Positions 44,367 through 53,420 are shown, counted from the stretch's first letter. The stretch: 64,000 bases of DNA from Peptoniphilus_A olsenii (GCF_040545475.1 NZ_JBEPMA010000003.1:62001-126000); one strand, 5' to 3'. Notes: generated by a model not told the origin, from the letters alone. Translations and numbers: made by a program.

Positions 44367-45242
44367 CTAAATCGAAAGCTCTTTGAAGCCTTTACCTAAA
44401 ATTTCAGAAGTATCATTTACAGCCATAAAAGCCTCAGGATCAATTCTCTTTACTATTTGACGAACTTTTACAAGTTGACGTGAAGAGCAAATTACATAAG
44501 CAATATATAAATCTTTCTTTTTGTAAGCAGTTTTACCTTTTATAAAAGTAGCACCTCTATTAATCTCTTTATAAATTTCGTAGACAATTTCATCGTATTT
44601 TTCAGAAATAATGAAAATTTGTTTTTGTATTCCTACGCCAAGTTGTATCCTGTCTATAACAGTATAGTTAAAATACATTAATATCAATGTATAAAGTGCT
44701 TGATCGGGAGTGTATATGAAAGCTAGTGCACATACTATAATAAAGTTTAGTCCCATGAGCACGCTTCCTATTGTGATATTGAAATATTTCTTGAGTATAG
44801 CTGCTATAATATCCAAACCACCAGTTGAAGTGCCGTGCATAAAAGCAATTCCTGCACCAATACCATTTAAAAGACCACCAAATATTGCGCCCAAAAGCGG
44901 CTGTTTAGTTATGTAAAAGCCAGGCAAATATTTCTCGATAAGTGACACAAAGAAAGACAAAAATAGTACCGAAATACCAGAGAAAAAAGCAAAATCTCTA
45001 TCCAAAAATATAATACTCAATATAAAGGTAGGTGCATTTAAAATCAAAATAATTATCGGCAAGTCAATACCGGTTATTGAATTAAAAAGCAAAGACAATC
45101 CAGCTAGACCACCTGATATCAAATTATTAGCTTTTATAAATACAACCATGGAAAATGACGTAAAAAGCATGCACACAATAACAGACATGAGCTTTACAAA
45201 AAAAGTTTTGGAAAATATCCAGTTTTTTAAATTATTATTCAT
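44367..45242 (-). CDS. YitT family membrane protein
   Basis: The 291-residue protein has five or six membrane segments (FSMVVFIKANNLISGGLAGLSLL is the family hallmark) followed by the cytoplasmic DUF2179 domain (about residues 210-285, ISEKYDEIVYEIYKEINRG and RQIVKRIDPEAFMAV). Function is unknown; relatives are widespread in Firmicutes. ATG at 45242 is chosen because GGGGAG lies nine bases upstream; an in-frame start ten codons earlier includes that site. Confidence 0.9.
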   Translation of the reverse strand: MNNNLKNWIFSKTFFVKLMSVIVCMLFTSFSMVVFIKANNLISGGLAGLSLLFNSITGIDLPIIILILNAPTFILSIIFLDRDFAFFSGISVLFLSFFVSLIEKYLPGFYITKQPLLGAIFGGLLNGIGAGIAFMHGTSTGGLDIIAAILKKYFNITIGSVLMGLNFIIVCALAFIYTPDQALYTLILMYFNYTVIDRIQLGVGIQKQIFIISEKYDEIVYEIYKEINRGATFIKGKTAYKKKDLYIAYVICSSRQLVKVRQIVKRIDPEAFMAVNDTSEILGKGFKELSI

Positions 45243-45498
45243 AAAATCAAACTCCCCGGATATATAATACACTATAAGTAGCTACATTTGAAGAGCTAAA
45301 AGTAATAAGAATTTTAAATACACAAATATTTTAGAAGACAATATTAAATTCGTATTCTTGAATTTGATATTGTCCATAATTACACAATTTTAAATGGCAA
45401 AATTGTATTTACTATTTGAATAGTTAGACAACATTTTGAAACATTTGTAAAATCTATTTTTATAAATTATAACAATTCGTTAAAGTTCTAACACTCGC
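45243..45498. other. Divergent AT-rich gap between yitT-like gene and gdh
   Basis: No reading frame with a ribosome binding site and no conserved RNA element is recognised. A TATTAT on the minus strand about 20 bases before the YitT start could be its -10. Confidence 0.4.
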
Positions 45499-45527
45499 TT
45501 GAATTTAAAAAACCCCTTTGATATAAT
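45499..45527 (+). promoter_or_regulatory. Promoter of gdh
   Basis: TTGAAT (45499-45504) and TATAAT (45522-45527) are separated by exactly 17 bases, with a leader of about 50 bases. Confidence 0.8.
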
Positions 45528-45584
45528 GAGTTTGGATGAAAAAGTTACCAATGTTTTATACATAGTAAAGGAGAGTGTTTAATA

Positions 45585-46850
45585 ATGACAGATACATTAA
45601 ATCCATTAGTAGCAGCTCAACAAAAAGTTAAGGCTGCATGCGACAAATTAGGTGCTGACCCAGCAGTTTATGAAATTTTGAAAGAACCTGAAAGAGTTAT
45701 CGAAATTTCTATTCCAGTTAAAATGGACGATGGTTCAGTAAAAGTTTTCAAAGGTTGGAGATCAGCTCACTCAACAGCTGTAGGTCCAGCTAAGGGAGGA
45801 TGTAGATTCCACCCTAACGTAAATCTTGATGAAGTTAAAGCCCTTTCTCTTTGGATGACATTCAAAGGTGGAGCTCTTGGTCTTCCATATGGTGGAGGAA
45901 AAGGTGGAGTTTGTGTAGACCCATCTGAACTTTCTGAAAGAGAATTAGAACAAGTTGCTAGAGGATATGTAAGAGGACTTCACAAATATCTTGGCGAAAG
46001 AATCGACATTCCAGCACCAGACGTAAACACTAATGGACAAATTATGTCATGGTTTATCGATGAATACTTCAAATTAAATGGCGAAGTTATGGATTTTGGT
46101 ACATTCACTGGAAAACCAGTTGGCTTTGGTGGTTCTGAAGGAAGAAACGAAGCTACAGGTTTTGGTGTTGCAGTAGTAACTAGAGAAGCTGCAAAACGTT
46201 ACGGTATTGACTTTGCAACAGCTAAAATTGCAGTTCAAGGTTTCGGAAACGTTGGATCTTTCACTGTTAAAAACATCGAAAGACAAGGCGGAAAAGTTTG
46301 TGCACTAGCTGAATGGGACAAAAAAGAAGGAAACTATGCTCTTTACAATGAAGATGGAATGAGCTTTAAAGAACTTAGCGAATATAAAGCTGAACACAAA
46401 ACATTAATTGGTTTCCCTGGAGCAAAACAAATTTCTAACGACGAATTCTGGGAAGGCGAATATGACATTCTAATTCCAGCTGCTCTAGAAAATGTAATCA
46501 CAGGCGAAGTTGCTAAAAAACTTAATGTTAAATTAGTTTGTGAAGCTGCTAACGGACCTACAACTCCAGAAGGAGATAAAGCTCTTGCAGAAAAAGGAAT
46601 TCCACTAACACCAGATATCTTAACTAACTCAGGTGGAGTACTTGTATCTTATTACGAATGGGTACAAAACCAATACGGATACTACTGGTCTGAAGCAGAA
46701 GTTGAAGAAAAACAAGAAGCTGACATGATGAAAGCTATTGAAGGAGTATTCGGCGTTTGTGATGAATATGATGTAGTTCCTAGAGAAGGAGTTTACATGT
46801 TTGCTATTCAATCAATTGAAAAAGCTATGAAACTTAGAGGATGGTTCTAA
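45585..46850 (+). CDS. gdhA: NAD-type glutamate dehydrogenase
   Basis: The 421-residue hexamer type enzyme interconverts glutamate with 2-oxoglutarate, ammonia and reduced cofactor. Substrate lysines lie in GPAKGGCRFHP and LPYGGGKGG (catalytic), PAPDVNTNG follows, and the Rossmann motif is IAVQGFGNVGS. Length and many segments (opening MTDTLNPLVAAQ, ending AMKLRGW) match my memory of the Peptoniphilus asaccharolyticus enzyme, where it opens the hydroxyglutarate route of glutamate fermentation. Synonymous codons look biased to C-ending forms (TTC, GAC), as expected for a highly expressed gene. AAAGGAGAG precedes the ATG. Confidence 0.97.
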   Translation: MTDTLNPLVAAQQKVKAACDKLGADPAVYEILKEPERVIEISIPVKMDDGSVKVFKGWRSAHSTAVGPAKGGCRFHPNVNLDEVKALSLWMTFKGGALGLPYGGGKGGVCVDPSELSERELEQVARGYVRGLHKYLGERIDIPAPDVNTNGQIMSWFIDEYFKLNGEVMDFGTFTGKPVGFGGSEGRNEATGFGVAVVTREAAKRYGIDFATAKIAVQGFGNVGSFTVKNIERQGGKVCALAEWDKKEGNYALYNEDGMSFKELSEYKAEHKTLIGFPGAKQISNDEFWEGEYDILIPAALENVITGEVAKKLNVKLVCEAANGPTTPEGDKALAEKGIPLTPDILTNSGGVLVSYYEWVQNQYGYYWSEAEVEEKQEADMMKAIEGVFGVCDEYDVVPREGVYMFAIQSIEKAMKLRGWF

Positions 46851-46878
46851 TTAATTAGAATTACAATTAGATTATTAT

Positions 46879-46913
46879 AAAGACCAGTAGAGATTTCTAT
46901 TGGTCTTTTTTTA
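46879..46913 (+). terminator. Terminator after gdh
   Basis: AAGACCAGTAGA pairs with TCTATTGGTCTT (G-T pair inside), followed by seven T residues. Confidence 0.88.
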
Positions 46914-47075
46914 TAAAAATTTTTATATTTTAATTGAGTTATAATAAGTCTACTTTTAAATAGATATTAGTAAAAAATAGAAATACAATCTTTTAATTCT
47001 AAGTATATCAGTCAAGAATTACTCGAAATTGCAATGTATTTTATTAATATAAGGACTTGCCAAAAATTACATAAC

Positions 47076-47104
47076 TTGTGTTAAATAGGTTTTAATTATA
47101 TAAT
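47076..47104 (+). promoter_or_regulatory. Promoter of the CPBP gene, probably leaderless
   Basis: TTGTGT (47076-47081) and TATAAT (47099-47104) are 17 bases apart. The ATG lies only seven bases after the -10, so transcription should begin at or next to the start codon. Confidence 0.65.
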
Positions 47105-47111
47105 CATTAAT

Positions 47112-47798
47112 ATGAAAAGAGATTATCCTATTATAGAATCGCCTACATCGAGATGGATTTTAGGATTTTTGTTATCAATTTTATCTTTTATACTAGTAGC
47201 GTTTCTTTCTTATTTTTTGAAAATTGATAATATGATTTTAAACGCTGTAATTCTTTCCACTATTGGAATAGTATCTTTGTTTATTATCGATAGAGATTTT
47301 GTTAAAAAAGTTTTTAAGCCATTAAAGCCAAAAGATATTATATTTATATTAGTTGGCGTAGTGATAATGTTTGTGTCCATTGTTATATCTTCAATTGTCA
47401 TGACAAATATTGATATGGATGTGAGCACTAATCCTATTTTTGGGCTTATTGATGAGGGAAATATTGTAGAATTTTTTATTTCGTCTGTTATTCAATTTAT
47501 CACTGAGGAAATAATATTTATAATTCCATTTTTGTTTGTAATGAATAAATTTGATTTTAAGAGCGAGAAATTAAAAATTATTGTTGCAGTTATTGTATCC
47601 TCCGTTATTTTTGGTTTGATGCATCTATCTACCTATAATTTTAATTTTCTGCAAGCAATTCTAATTATTTCTATAATAAGAATTGGTCTTACTATGTCAT
47701 ATATTATAAGTAAAAATTTAACAGTAACTTATTTAGTGCATATTATTTATGATTGGGGAATAATCTTAATCGGAATGAAATATGCTGTGGGTTTTTGA
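47112..47798 (+). CDS. CPBP (Abi) family intramembrane protein
   Basis: The 228-residue protein has about seven membrane segments and the CPBP motifs. Motif 1 has the paired glutamates in FITEEIIFIIPF but lacks the usual Arg four residues later; motif 2 is FGLMHLST; motif 3 is HIIYDWG. Active members (Rce1-like) are intramembrane proteases; the altered motif 1 makes activity uncertain. There is no ribosome binding site and the -10 box is immediately upstream, which points to a leaderless mRNA. Confidence 0.82.
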   Translation: MKRDYPIIESPTSRWILGFLLSILSFILVAFLSYFLKIDNMILNAVILSTIGIVSLFIIDRDFVKKVFKPLKPKDIIFILVGVVIMFVSIVISSIVMTNIDMDVSTNPIFGLIDEGNIVEFFISSVIQFITEEIIFIIPFLFVMNKFDFKSEKLKIIVAVIVSSVIFGLMHLSTYNFNFLQAILIISIIRIGLTMSYIISKNLTVTYLVHIIYDWGIILIGMKYAVGF

Positions 47799-47872
47799 GG
47801 TTGGATTTAAATATTTTAAGATTTTTGTTTGAAAAATTAAATTTTTAATTTCAAATTAGTTTTGATTTATGC

Positions 47873-47878
47873 TATAAT
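47873..47878 (+). promoter_or_regulatory. -10 box of the purF leader transcript
   Basis: A perfect TATAAT (in GCTATAATAC) lies about 190 bases before purF; the -35 (TTCAAA at 47850) is weak. Confidence 0.55.
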
Positions 47879-47906
47879 ACTTCTATAGTTTTATGGAGGA
47901 GTAAAG

Positions 47907-48062
47907 TTGATATTAAGCTATATTTACAGTAATTCTGACAATAGAAGAGAGAGGTTTATTTCAACAAGCACTAGAAGTGTATTATTTTCTACTGCACAAG
48001 TGAAAGATTGTTTACATGAGAACTCTAGAGGAGTTCTCTATTTTTTTAGGACTAAGATTTAG
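47907..48062 (+). CDS. Possible 51-residue leader peptide of purF
   Basis: TTG at 47907 lies five bases after GGAGGAG, an ideal ribosome binding site. The frame (51 codons, Ser- and Arg-rich: SNSDNRRERFISTSTRS) runs through the whole leader, codes across the terminator stem and stops eight bases before purF. The peptide resembles no family known to me. Its likely role is to couple ribosome movement to terminator folding; it may instead be a chance frame in a structured RNA. Confidence 0.4.
   Translation: MILSYIYSNSDNRRERFISTSTRSVLFSTAQVKDCLHENSRGVLYFFRTKI
48018..48047 (+). terminator. Attenuator terminator upstream of purF
   Basis: The perfect stem GAGAACTC/GAGTTCTC with a TAGAG loop is followed by TATTTTTTT. 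It lies between promoter and purF. Confidence 0.85.
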
Positions 48063-48070
48063 GAGTTAAT

Positions 48071-49426
48071 ATGAGTGCAATTATTGGTATTTATTCGAAT
48101 TCTGATGTCAGCAAAAAGCTTTTTTATGGCTTAAATTCTTTGCAACACAGAGGTCAAGAGGCAAGTGGTATTTGTGTTTACAATGAAGATGGTCTTATAT
48201 TAGATAAGGGAAATGGACTTGTATATGATAATTTTGATGAGGAAAGCTTTTTAAGATTAAGTGGAAATATTGGAATTGGGCATGTAAGATATGCCACTGC
48301 AAATAAGCCTCATGTTTATAATGCACAACCACTTTTGGCATTTTCTAGAGGTAAGGAATTTGCGTTGGCTCACGATGGAAGTCTTGTTAATGATGAAGAA
48401 CTTAGAAAACAACTTGGAAGAGAAGGTGCACTTTTCCAAACGGAAATTGATACTGAAGTGATTTTATCTTTGGTCGTGAAATATTATGATGGAGATATTG
48501 TGGATGCAGTTAAAAAAACAATGGATACAATTAAAGGTGCGTATTCTATTGTGATGCTTTTTGATAATAAATTAGTTGCATTCAGAGATCCCAATGGATT
48601 TAGGCCTTTAGTAATAGGTGAGTCAGTTAATGGCGAGATAATTGTTGCATCTGAAAATGCTCCGATTGAAATTATTGGAACTGATAAAATTAGAGATGTG
48701 GAACCTGCAGAGATAATTGTAGTTGATGAGACTGGTCTACATTCTTATTCCCATGGAGAAGTGGATAAAAAACATTGCATATTCGAATATGTTTATTTTG
48801 CAAGAAATGATGCCAATTTAGATGGAGTAAATGCTTATAATTTTAGGCGTAGATGTGGAGAGGTGCTGGCTAACGAGGCACCAGTTGATGCTGATCTTGT
48901 AATAGCAGTGCCCGATAGTGGAACACCTGGTGCAATGGGTTATGCCCAAGAGTCTGGTATTCCTTTCGCAGAAGGTCTAGTCAAAAACAGATATATGGGT
49001 AGAACTTTTATAAAAACAACACAAGAGGAGAGGGAACTATCTGTAAAATTAAAGTTAAATCCGTTAGAAACAGTTTTAAAAGATAAAAAGATTATAGTTG
49101 TGGACGACTCTATTGTAAGAGGAACTACATCACGTAATTTAATAAAAAGGATGAAAGATAGTGGTGCAAAGGAAGTTCATTTCAGAATAATTTCCCCACC
49201 TGTAATGTATCCGTGTTATTATGGTATTGATACTCCTTCTAGAGAGAAATTAATTGCAGCCAATTTTTCTGTTGAAGAAATTAGAGAAAGAATTGGAGCA
49301 GATAGCTTGGCATTTATATCAATGGAAGGTATGTTAAAGGCAAGTCGTGTTGATGAAGATATATTCTGTAAAGCTTGCTTTGATGGTAGTTATGCTGTTT
49401 GGCCAAATGAATCAGATGAGGTGTAA
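48071..49426 (+). CDS. purF: Amidophosphoribosyltransferase PurF with inactive-looking glutaminase site
   Basis: PurF makes 5-phosphoribosylamine from PRPP and glutamine, the first step of purine synthesis. The 451-residue protein keeps the PRPP site (IIVVDDSIVRGTTSRN) and four Cys of the Bacillus-type Fe-S cluster (KHCIFEYVYF, PCYYG, FCKACF). The glutaminase half is altered: the protein begins MSAIIGIYS where active enzymes have Cys as residue 1 after Met or propeptide removal (MCGIVGI in E. coli), and the conserved AHNGN is AHDGS at 100-104. Nucleophile Cys and oxyanion-hole Asn are therefore both missing. It may use free ammonia. AGGAG precedes the ATG; no alternative start supplies a Cys. 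purL follows. Confidence 0.93.
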   Translation: MSAIIGIYSNSDVSKKLFYGLNSLQHRGQEASGICVYNEDGLILDKGNGLVYDNFDEESFLRLSGNIGIGHVRYATANKPHVYNAQPLLAFSRGKEFALAHDGSLVNDEELRKQLGREGALFQTEIDTEVILSLVVKYYDGDIVDAVKKTMDTIKGAYSIVMLFDNKLVAFRDPNGFRPLVIGESVNGEIIVASENAPIEIIGTDKIRDVEPAEIIVVDETGLHSYSHGEVDKKHCIFEYVYFARNDANLDGVNAYNFRRRCGEVLANEAPVDADLVIAVPDSGTPGAMGYAQESGIPFAEGLVKNRYMGRTFIKTTQEERELSVKLKLNPLETVLKDKKIIVVDDSIVRGTTSRNLIKRMKDSGAKEVHFRIISPPVMYPCYYGIDTPSREKLIAANFSVEEIRERIGADSLAFISMEGMLKASRVDEDIFCKACFDGSYAVWPNESDEV

Positions 49427-49427
49427 T

Positions 49428-52400
49428 ATGGAAAATGTAAAAAGAATTTATGTATGCAAGAAAGATGAATTTGATTACAAATCTAAGTCTCTAAAAAGTG
49501 AGATTAAAAATGCTCTAAAAATTGATGTTGATTCTCTAAAAGCTTATCGAAGATATGACATCGAGATTGATGATACTACTTTAGATAAAATTTTAAATAC
49601 AGTTTTATCTGAACCACCAGTGGATAATCTTTATTTTAATGATGTTAAAAAACTTGAAGAGAGTTTTGAAAATCCAATAGGCATTCAGTTTTTACCGGGA
49701 CAATTTGACAACAGAGAAGACGGATTAATCCAAACAATAGCATTATTTACGGATGCAGATGTGCGTGCTAAAGTTACAGAGGTTTATGACATAAAAGGTG
49801 TAGATAAAAAAGATCTTGTTAGGATAAAAGAATTTCTCATAAACCCAGTTGATTCAACAGAAGTTGATGTATTTGCAGCACAAAACATGAGAACTTCACA
49901 AGAATTAAATTTGGAAAATATAATCTACGATAGCTTTAATAAATTAGATGATAAAGGATTAACTAATTTTTTAGATGAAAAATCTCTTGCTATGAGTTTA
50001 GATGATTTGAAAGTAGTTCAAGAATATTTTAGAAAAGAAAATAGAAATCCTAATGAAACAGAAATAGCAATAATAGATACTTATTGGTCTGACCATTGCC
50101 GTCACACTACTTTTAATACCGAGCTTGATATTAATTTTGATGTGTTGACAGAGCTTGACAGAGAAATTAAAAGAGCTTTCGATGAATATTTAAAACTAAG
50201 AGAAGAATTAAATATACAAAAACCGATTACACTTATGAGTTTTGGAACAATTTTGGCAAAATACTTGCGTGCAAATGGCAAGCTTAAAGATTTAGAAGTA
50301 TCATCTGAAATCAATGCTTGTTCTGTAAAAATTAAAGCCAAGATAGAAAAAGATGGCAAAGAAGAACTTCAAGATTATCTGTTGATGTTTAAAAATGAGA
50401 CACATAACCATCCAACAGAAATTGAACCCGTGGGTGGAGCAAGCACTTGTTTAGGTGGTGCTATTAGAGATCCACTTTCAGGAAGAAGTTATGTCTACCA
50501 AGCAATGAGAGTAACTGGTGCATCAGATCCATTTACACCTGTTGAAGAGACTTTAGAAGGCAAATTACCTCAAAAGAAAATAACTACACAAGCAGCAGTA
50601 GGTTATGCATCTTATGGAAATCAAATTGGACTTGCAGCAGGACTAATAGATGAAATATATCATCCTGGATATGTAGCAAAGAGAATGGAAACGGGAGCAG
50701 TAATTGCAGCTGCACCTATGGAAAATGTTAAAAGGATTGAACCTGTAGCGGGCGATGTAGTAATCTTATTAGGCGGAAAAACTGGTCGTGATGGCATAGG
50801 AGGAGCTACAGGCTCATCAAAATCACATAATACTAGTTCAATTGAAACAGAATCTGCTCAAGTGCAAAAAGGAAATGCACCAGAGGAACGTAAAATACAA
50901 AGACTGTTCAGAAATAAAGAAGCAGCACAGTTAATAAAGAAATGTAATGATTTTGGTGCAGGTGGAGTATCCGTTGCAATTGGAGAACTTGCCGACTCAA
51001 TTGAAGTAAAACTTGAAAAAGTGCCGCTAAAATATGACGGACTTAAACCAAAAGAAATTGCTATATCCGAATCACAAGAGAGAATGGCAGTAGTTGTAGC
51101 AAAGGAAGATGTAGATAAATTCATAAAATTAGCAGATGATGAAAATCTTGATGCAACGGTGGTTGCTAATGTTACAGACGATAATAGACTAAAAATGTAT
51201 TATGAAGATAAACTCATCTGCGATATGAGTTATGACTTTATAAATTCTACTGGTGCTGATAGATTCGAAAAAGTGTCAGTTGCGTCAGAAAAGTTTGCAC
51301 CAATGCTTTTAAGTGCAGATAAAGAACCGGAAAATCTATACGATTACTTGAGTGATTTAAATATTACTTCAAAGAAAAATATGATTGAATTATTTGACTC
51401 ATCAGTAGGTAGAGCTACAGTTCTTCAACCACTTGGAGGTACAAATCAAGAAACACCAATACAAGCAATGGTAGCCCTAATACCAACACTTGATGGAGTT
51501 TCAAAAACCGCATCTCTTATGAGCTATGGTTTTAATCCATACCTTTCAGAAGAATCACAGTTCTTAGGTGGCTATTATGCAGTAATAGAATCTATAGCAA
51601 AACTTATAGCGAGTGGTTCGCCAGTAGAAAATATAAGGCTATCTTTCCAAGAGTTTTATGAAAAAATGGATTCTGCAAAAATATGGTCTAAACCATTAAA
51701 ATCATTATTGGGAGCATTTGTAGCATCAAAAGCCTTTGATGCACCTCCAATTGGTGGTAAAGACTCAATGAGTGGAACATTTGAAGACATTAATGTGCCG
51801 CCGACTTTAATTTCTTTTGCAGTAAATACACAAGACGCAGAAAAAATCATAGGACCAGAATTTAAAGGCAAGGGTAAAATTGGTCTAGTAACTATCAAGA
51901 GAAATACGACAGGCACAGTAGATTTGGAAGAACTAAAAGATAATTTCAAAAGAATAAATACAGAAATTGAAAATGGAAATATTATTTCAGCAGCAGCCAT
52001 TACTCACAAAGGCACTTTGCCACAAATTTATGAAATGGCAATATCAAATGTAGGATTTGATGTAGAGCTAGAAGACTTATATTCGCCATTATATGGTTCT
52101 TTTGTAGTTGAATATTTAGAGGATAGAGATTTTATAGAAGAAGTCGGTGAATTTAAAAAAGTTGGCGATATAATTGTAAATGGCAAAAAACTTGATGATG
52201 TTAAATTAAAAACAGCTTATTTAAATACCCTAGATGAAATATTTAAACCAACAGACACATCAGCTGCTACAGATTTCACTCAAGCTAAAGCACCAGAAAG
52301 AAGAATAAAATCTAAAAGACCAGTGGATAAAGTAAAAGTTATAGTGCCAGCATTTCCAGGAACCAACTCTGAATGGGACACAGCAAAAGCCTTTGAAAAT

Positions 52401-53099
52401 GCGGGAGCAGTAGCTGAAATTGTGGTATTTAAAAATAGAAACGAAAGAGATATTAAAAAATCAATAAATGAACTTGCGGATAAAATCTCTAAAGCACAAA
52501 TATTAGCAATACCAGGAGGATTTTCATTGGGAGACGAGCCAGACGGATCAGGTAAATTCATAGCTAATGTATTGAGATCTCCAAAAGTAAAAAAAGCCAT
52601 TAACAACCTATTAGAAAAAAATGATGGGTTAATACTTGGAATATGTAACGGATTCCAAGCACTCATTAAAACAGGTTTACTTCCTTTCGGAAAAATAAAA
52701 GAAATGGACGAAAATGACCCTACAATAACATTTAACAGTTGCAATAGACATATAGCAAAAGTAGTAGACACAAAAATTGTAACTAATAACTCGCCATGGC
52801 TATCTAAATTAAAAGTAGAAAAAATATATAGAATGCCTATATCACATGGAGAGGGAAGACTTGTCGCAAAAGAAGAAGTACTAAAAGAAATTCTTGACCA
52901 AGAACAAGTGGCAGCTATATATGTAGATGCACCAAATGGATCATTTGAAAATATAGAAGCACTAATATCACCAGATGGTAAAATATTGGGCAAAATGGGA
53001 CATAGCGAGAGAATTGCGGATAATTTATTTAAAAATTTAAATGAAATTGAAATCGAAGATATATTCTCTGCAGGAGTAGAATATTTTAAAAAAGACTGA
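49428..53099 (+). CDS. purL: Phosphoribosylformylglycinamidine synthase, single-chain
   Basis: The 1,223-residue enzyme converts FGAR to FGAM with ATP and glutamine. It is the large one-chain type: an N-terminal PurS-like region, two AIRS-type ATP domains (TYWSDHCRHTTF and LMFKNETHNHPTEIEPVGGAS), and a C-terminal glutaminase from about residue 960. The glutaminase is intact, with Cys in GICNGFQ and His-Glu in SHGEGR, unlike that of PurF upstream. ATG at 49428 lies one base past the purF stop, behind GAGGTG, so the two are coupled. A terminator follows. Confidence 0.96.
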   Translation: MENVKRIYVCKKDEFDYKSKSLKSEIKNALKIDVDSLKAYRRYDIEIDDTTLDKILNTVLSEPPVDNLYFNDVKKLEESFENPIGIQFLPGQFDNREDGLIQTIALFTDADVRAKVTEVYDIKGVDKKDLVRIKEFLINPVDSTEVDVFAAQNMRTSQELNLENIIYDSFNKLDDKGLTNFLDEKSLAMSLDDLKVVQEYFRKENRNPNETEIAIIDTYWSDHCRHTTFNTELDINFDVLTELDREIKRAFDEYLKLREELNIQKPITLMSFGTILAKYLRANGKLKDLEVSSEINACSVKIKAKIEKDGKEELQDYLLMFKNETHNHPTEIEPVGGASTCLGGAIRDPLSGRSYVYQAMRVTGASDPFTPVEETLEGKLPQKKITTQAAVGYASYGNQIGLAAGLIDEIYHPGYVAKRMETGAVIAAAPMENVKRIEPVAGDVVILLGGKTGRDGIGGATGSSKSHNTSSIETESAQVQKGNAPEERKIQRLFRNKEAAQLIKKCNDFGAGGVSVAIGELADSIEVKLEKVPLKYDGLKPKEIAISESQERMAVVVAKEDVDKFIKLADDENLDATVVANVTDDNRLKMYYEDKLICDMSYDFINSTGADRFEKVSVASEKFAPMLLSADKEPENLYDYLSDLNITSKKNMIELFDSSVGRATVLQPLGGTNQETPIQAMVALIPTLDGVSKTASLMSYGFNPYLSEESQFLGGYYAVIESIAKLIASGSPVENIRLSFQEFYEKMDSAKIWSKPLKSLLGAFVASKAFDAPPIGGKDSMSGTFEDINVPPTLISFAVNTQDAEKIIGPEFKGKGKIGLVTIKRNTTGTVDLEELKDNFKRINTEIENGNIISAAAITHKGTLPQIYEMAISNVGFDVELEDLYSPLYGSFVVEYLEDRDFIEEVGEFKKVGDIIVNGKKLDDVKLKTAYLNTLDEIFKPTDTSAATDFTQAKAPERRIKSKRPVDKVKVIVPAFPGTNSEWDTAKAFENAGAVAEIVVFKNRNERDIKKSINELADKISKAQILAIPGGFSLGDEPDGSGKFIANVLRSPKVKKAINNLLEKNDGLILGICNGFQALIKTGLLPFGKIKEMDENDPTITFNSCNRHIAKVVDTKIVTNNSPWLSKLKVEKIYRMPISHGEGRLVAKEEVLKEILDQEQVAAIYVDAPNGSFENIEALISPDGKILGKMGHSERIADNLFKNLNEIEIEDIFSAGVEYFKKD

Positions 53100-53132
53100 A
53101 AATAAATTTTAGCAAAAATAGTATTATATTGA

Positions 53133-53174
53133 AAATAACCTCACAATCCTAATGTAGATTTGAGGTTATTTTTA
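53133..53174 (+). terminator. Terminator after purL
   Basis: AAATAACCTCA (53133-53143) pairs with TGAGGTTATTT, followed by a T-rich tract. Confidence 0.85.
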
Positions 53175-53179
53175 ATTTC

Positions 53180-53310
53180 CTTTAGTCGAGACAAAAGCTC
53201 TAGACACCTCTTAAGACCTACCTGTAATTCTAAACGATAATAAATTCTTGCGAAGAATTTATTGGAGTTGCGGTGTACTCGTAGAGTGAATCGTTCTTCT
53301 TACATAGTAG
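53180..53310 (+). repeat. Dispersed intergenic repeat, copy B (diverged)
   Basis: It shares ordered blocks with 32439-32565 (TTAGTCGAGA, ACCTGTAATT, GTACTCGTAGAGTGA, ACATAGTAG). This copy also holds a perfect 11-bp inverted repeat (AATAAATTCTT, GCG, AAGAATTTATT at 53239-53263). It lies between the purL terminator and the folD promoter and has no coding frame. Confidence 0.55.
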
Positions 53311-53391
53311 TATTTTTTAGAAATAAATAAGATATTTATTAAAATAATTATTATTTATTTCTCATTTATATTTAAATAGATTAAATATAAA

Positions 53392-53420
53392 TTGTGTAAA
53401 AGGGAAAGTTCTTATATACT
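53392..53420 (+). promoter_or_regulatory. Promoter of folD
   Basis: TTGTGT (53392-53397) and TATACT (53415-53420) are separated by 17 bases, 43 bases before the start codon. Confidence 0.62.

Larger units (their letters stand above)
47885..48070 (+). promoter_or_regulatory. Structured purF leader with transcription attenuator
   Basis: The leader can pair CTTCTA (from 47880) with TAGAAG (near 47942), form GCACTAGAA/TTCTACTGC (one mismatch), and ends in a terminator (48018-48047) 24 bases before the purF start. It also holds a ribosome binding site and a 51-codon frame that runs through the terminator. It matches no purine, PRPP or other riboswitch consensus that I know. Confidence 0.6.
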
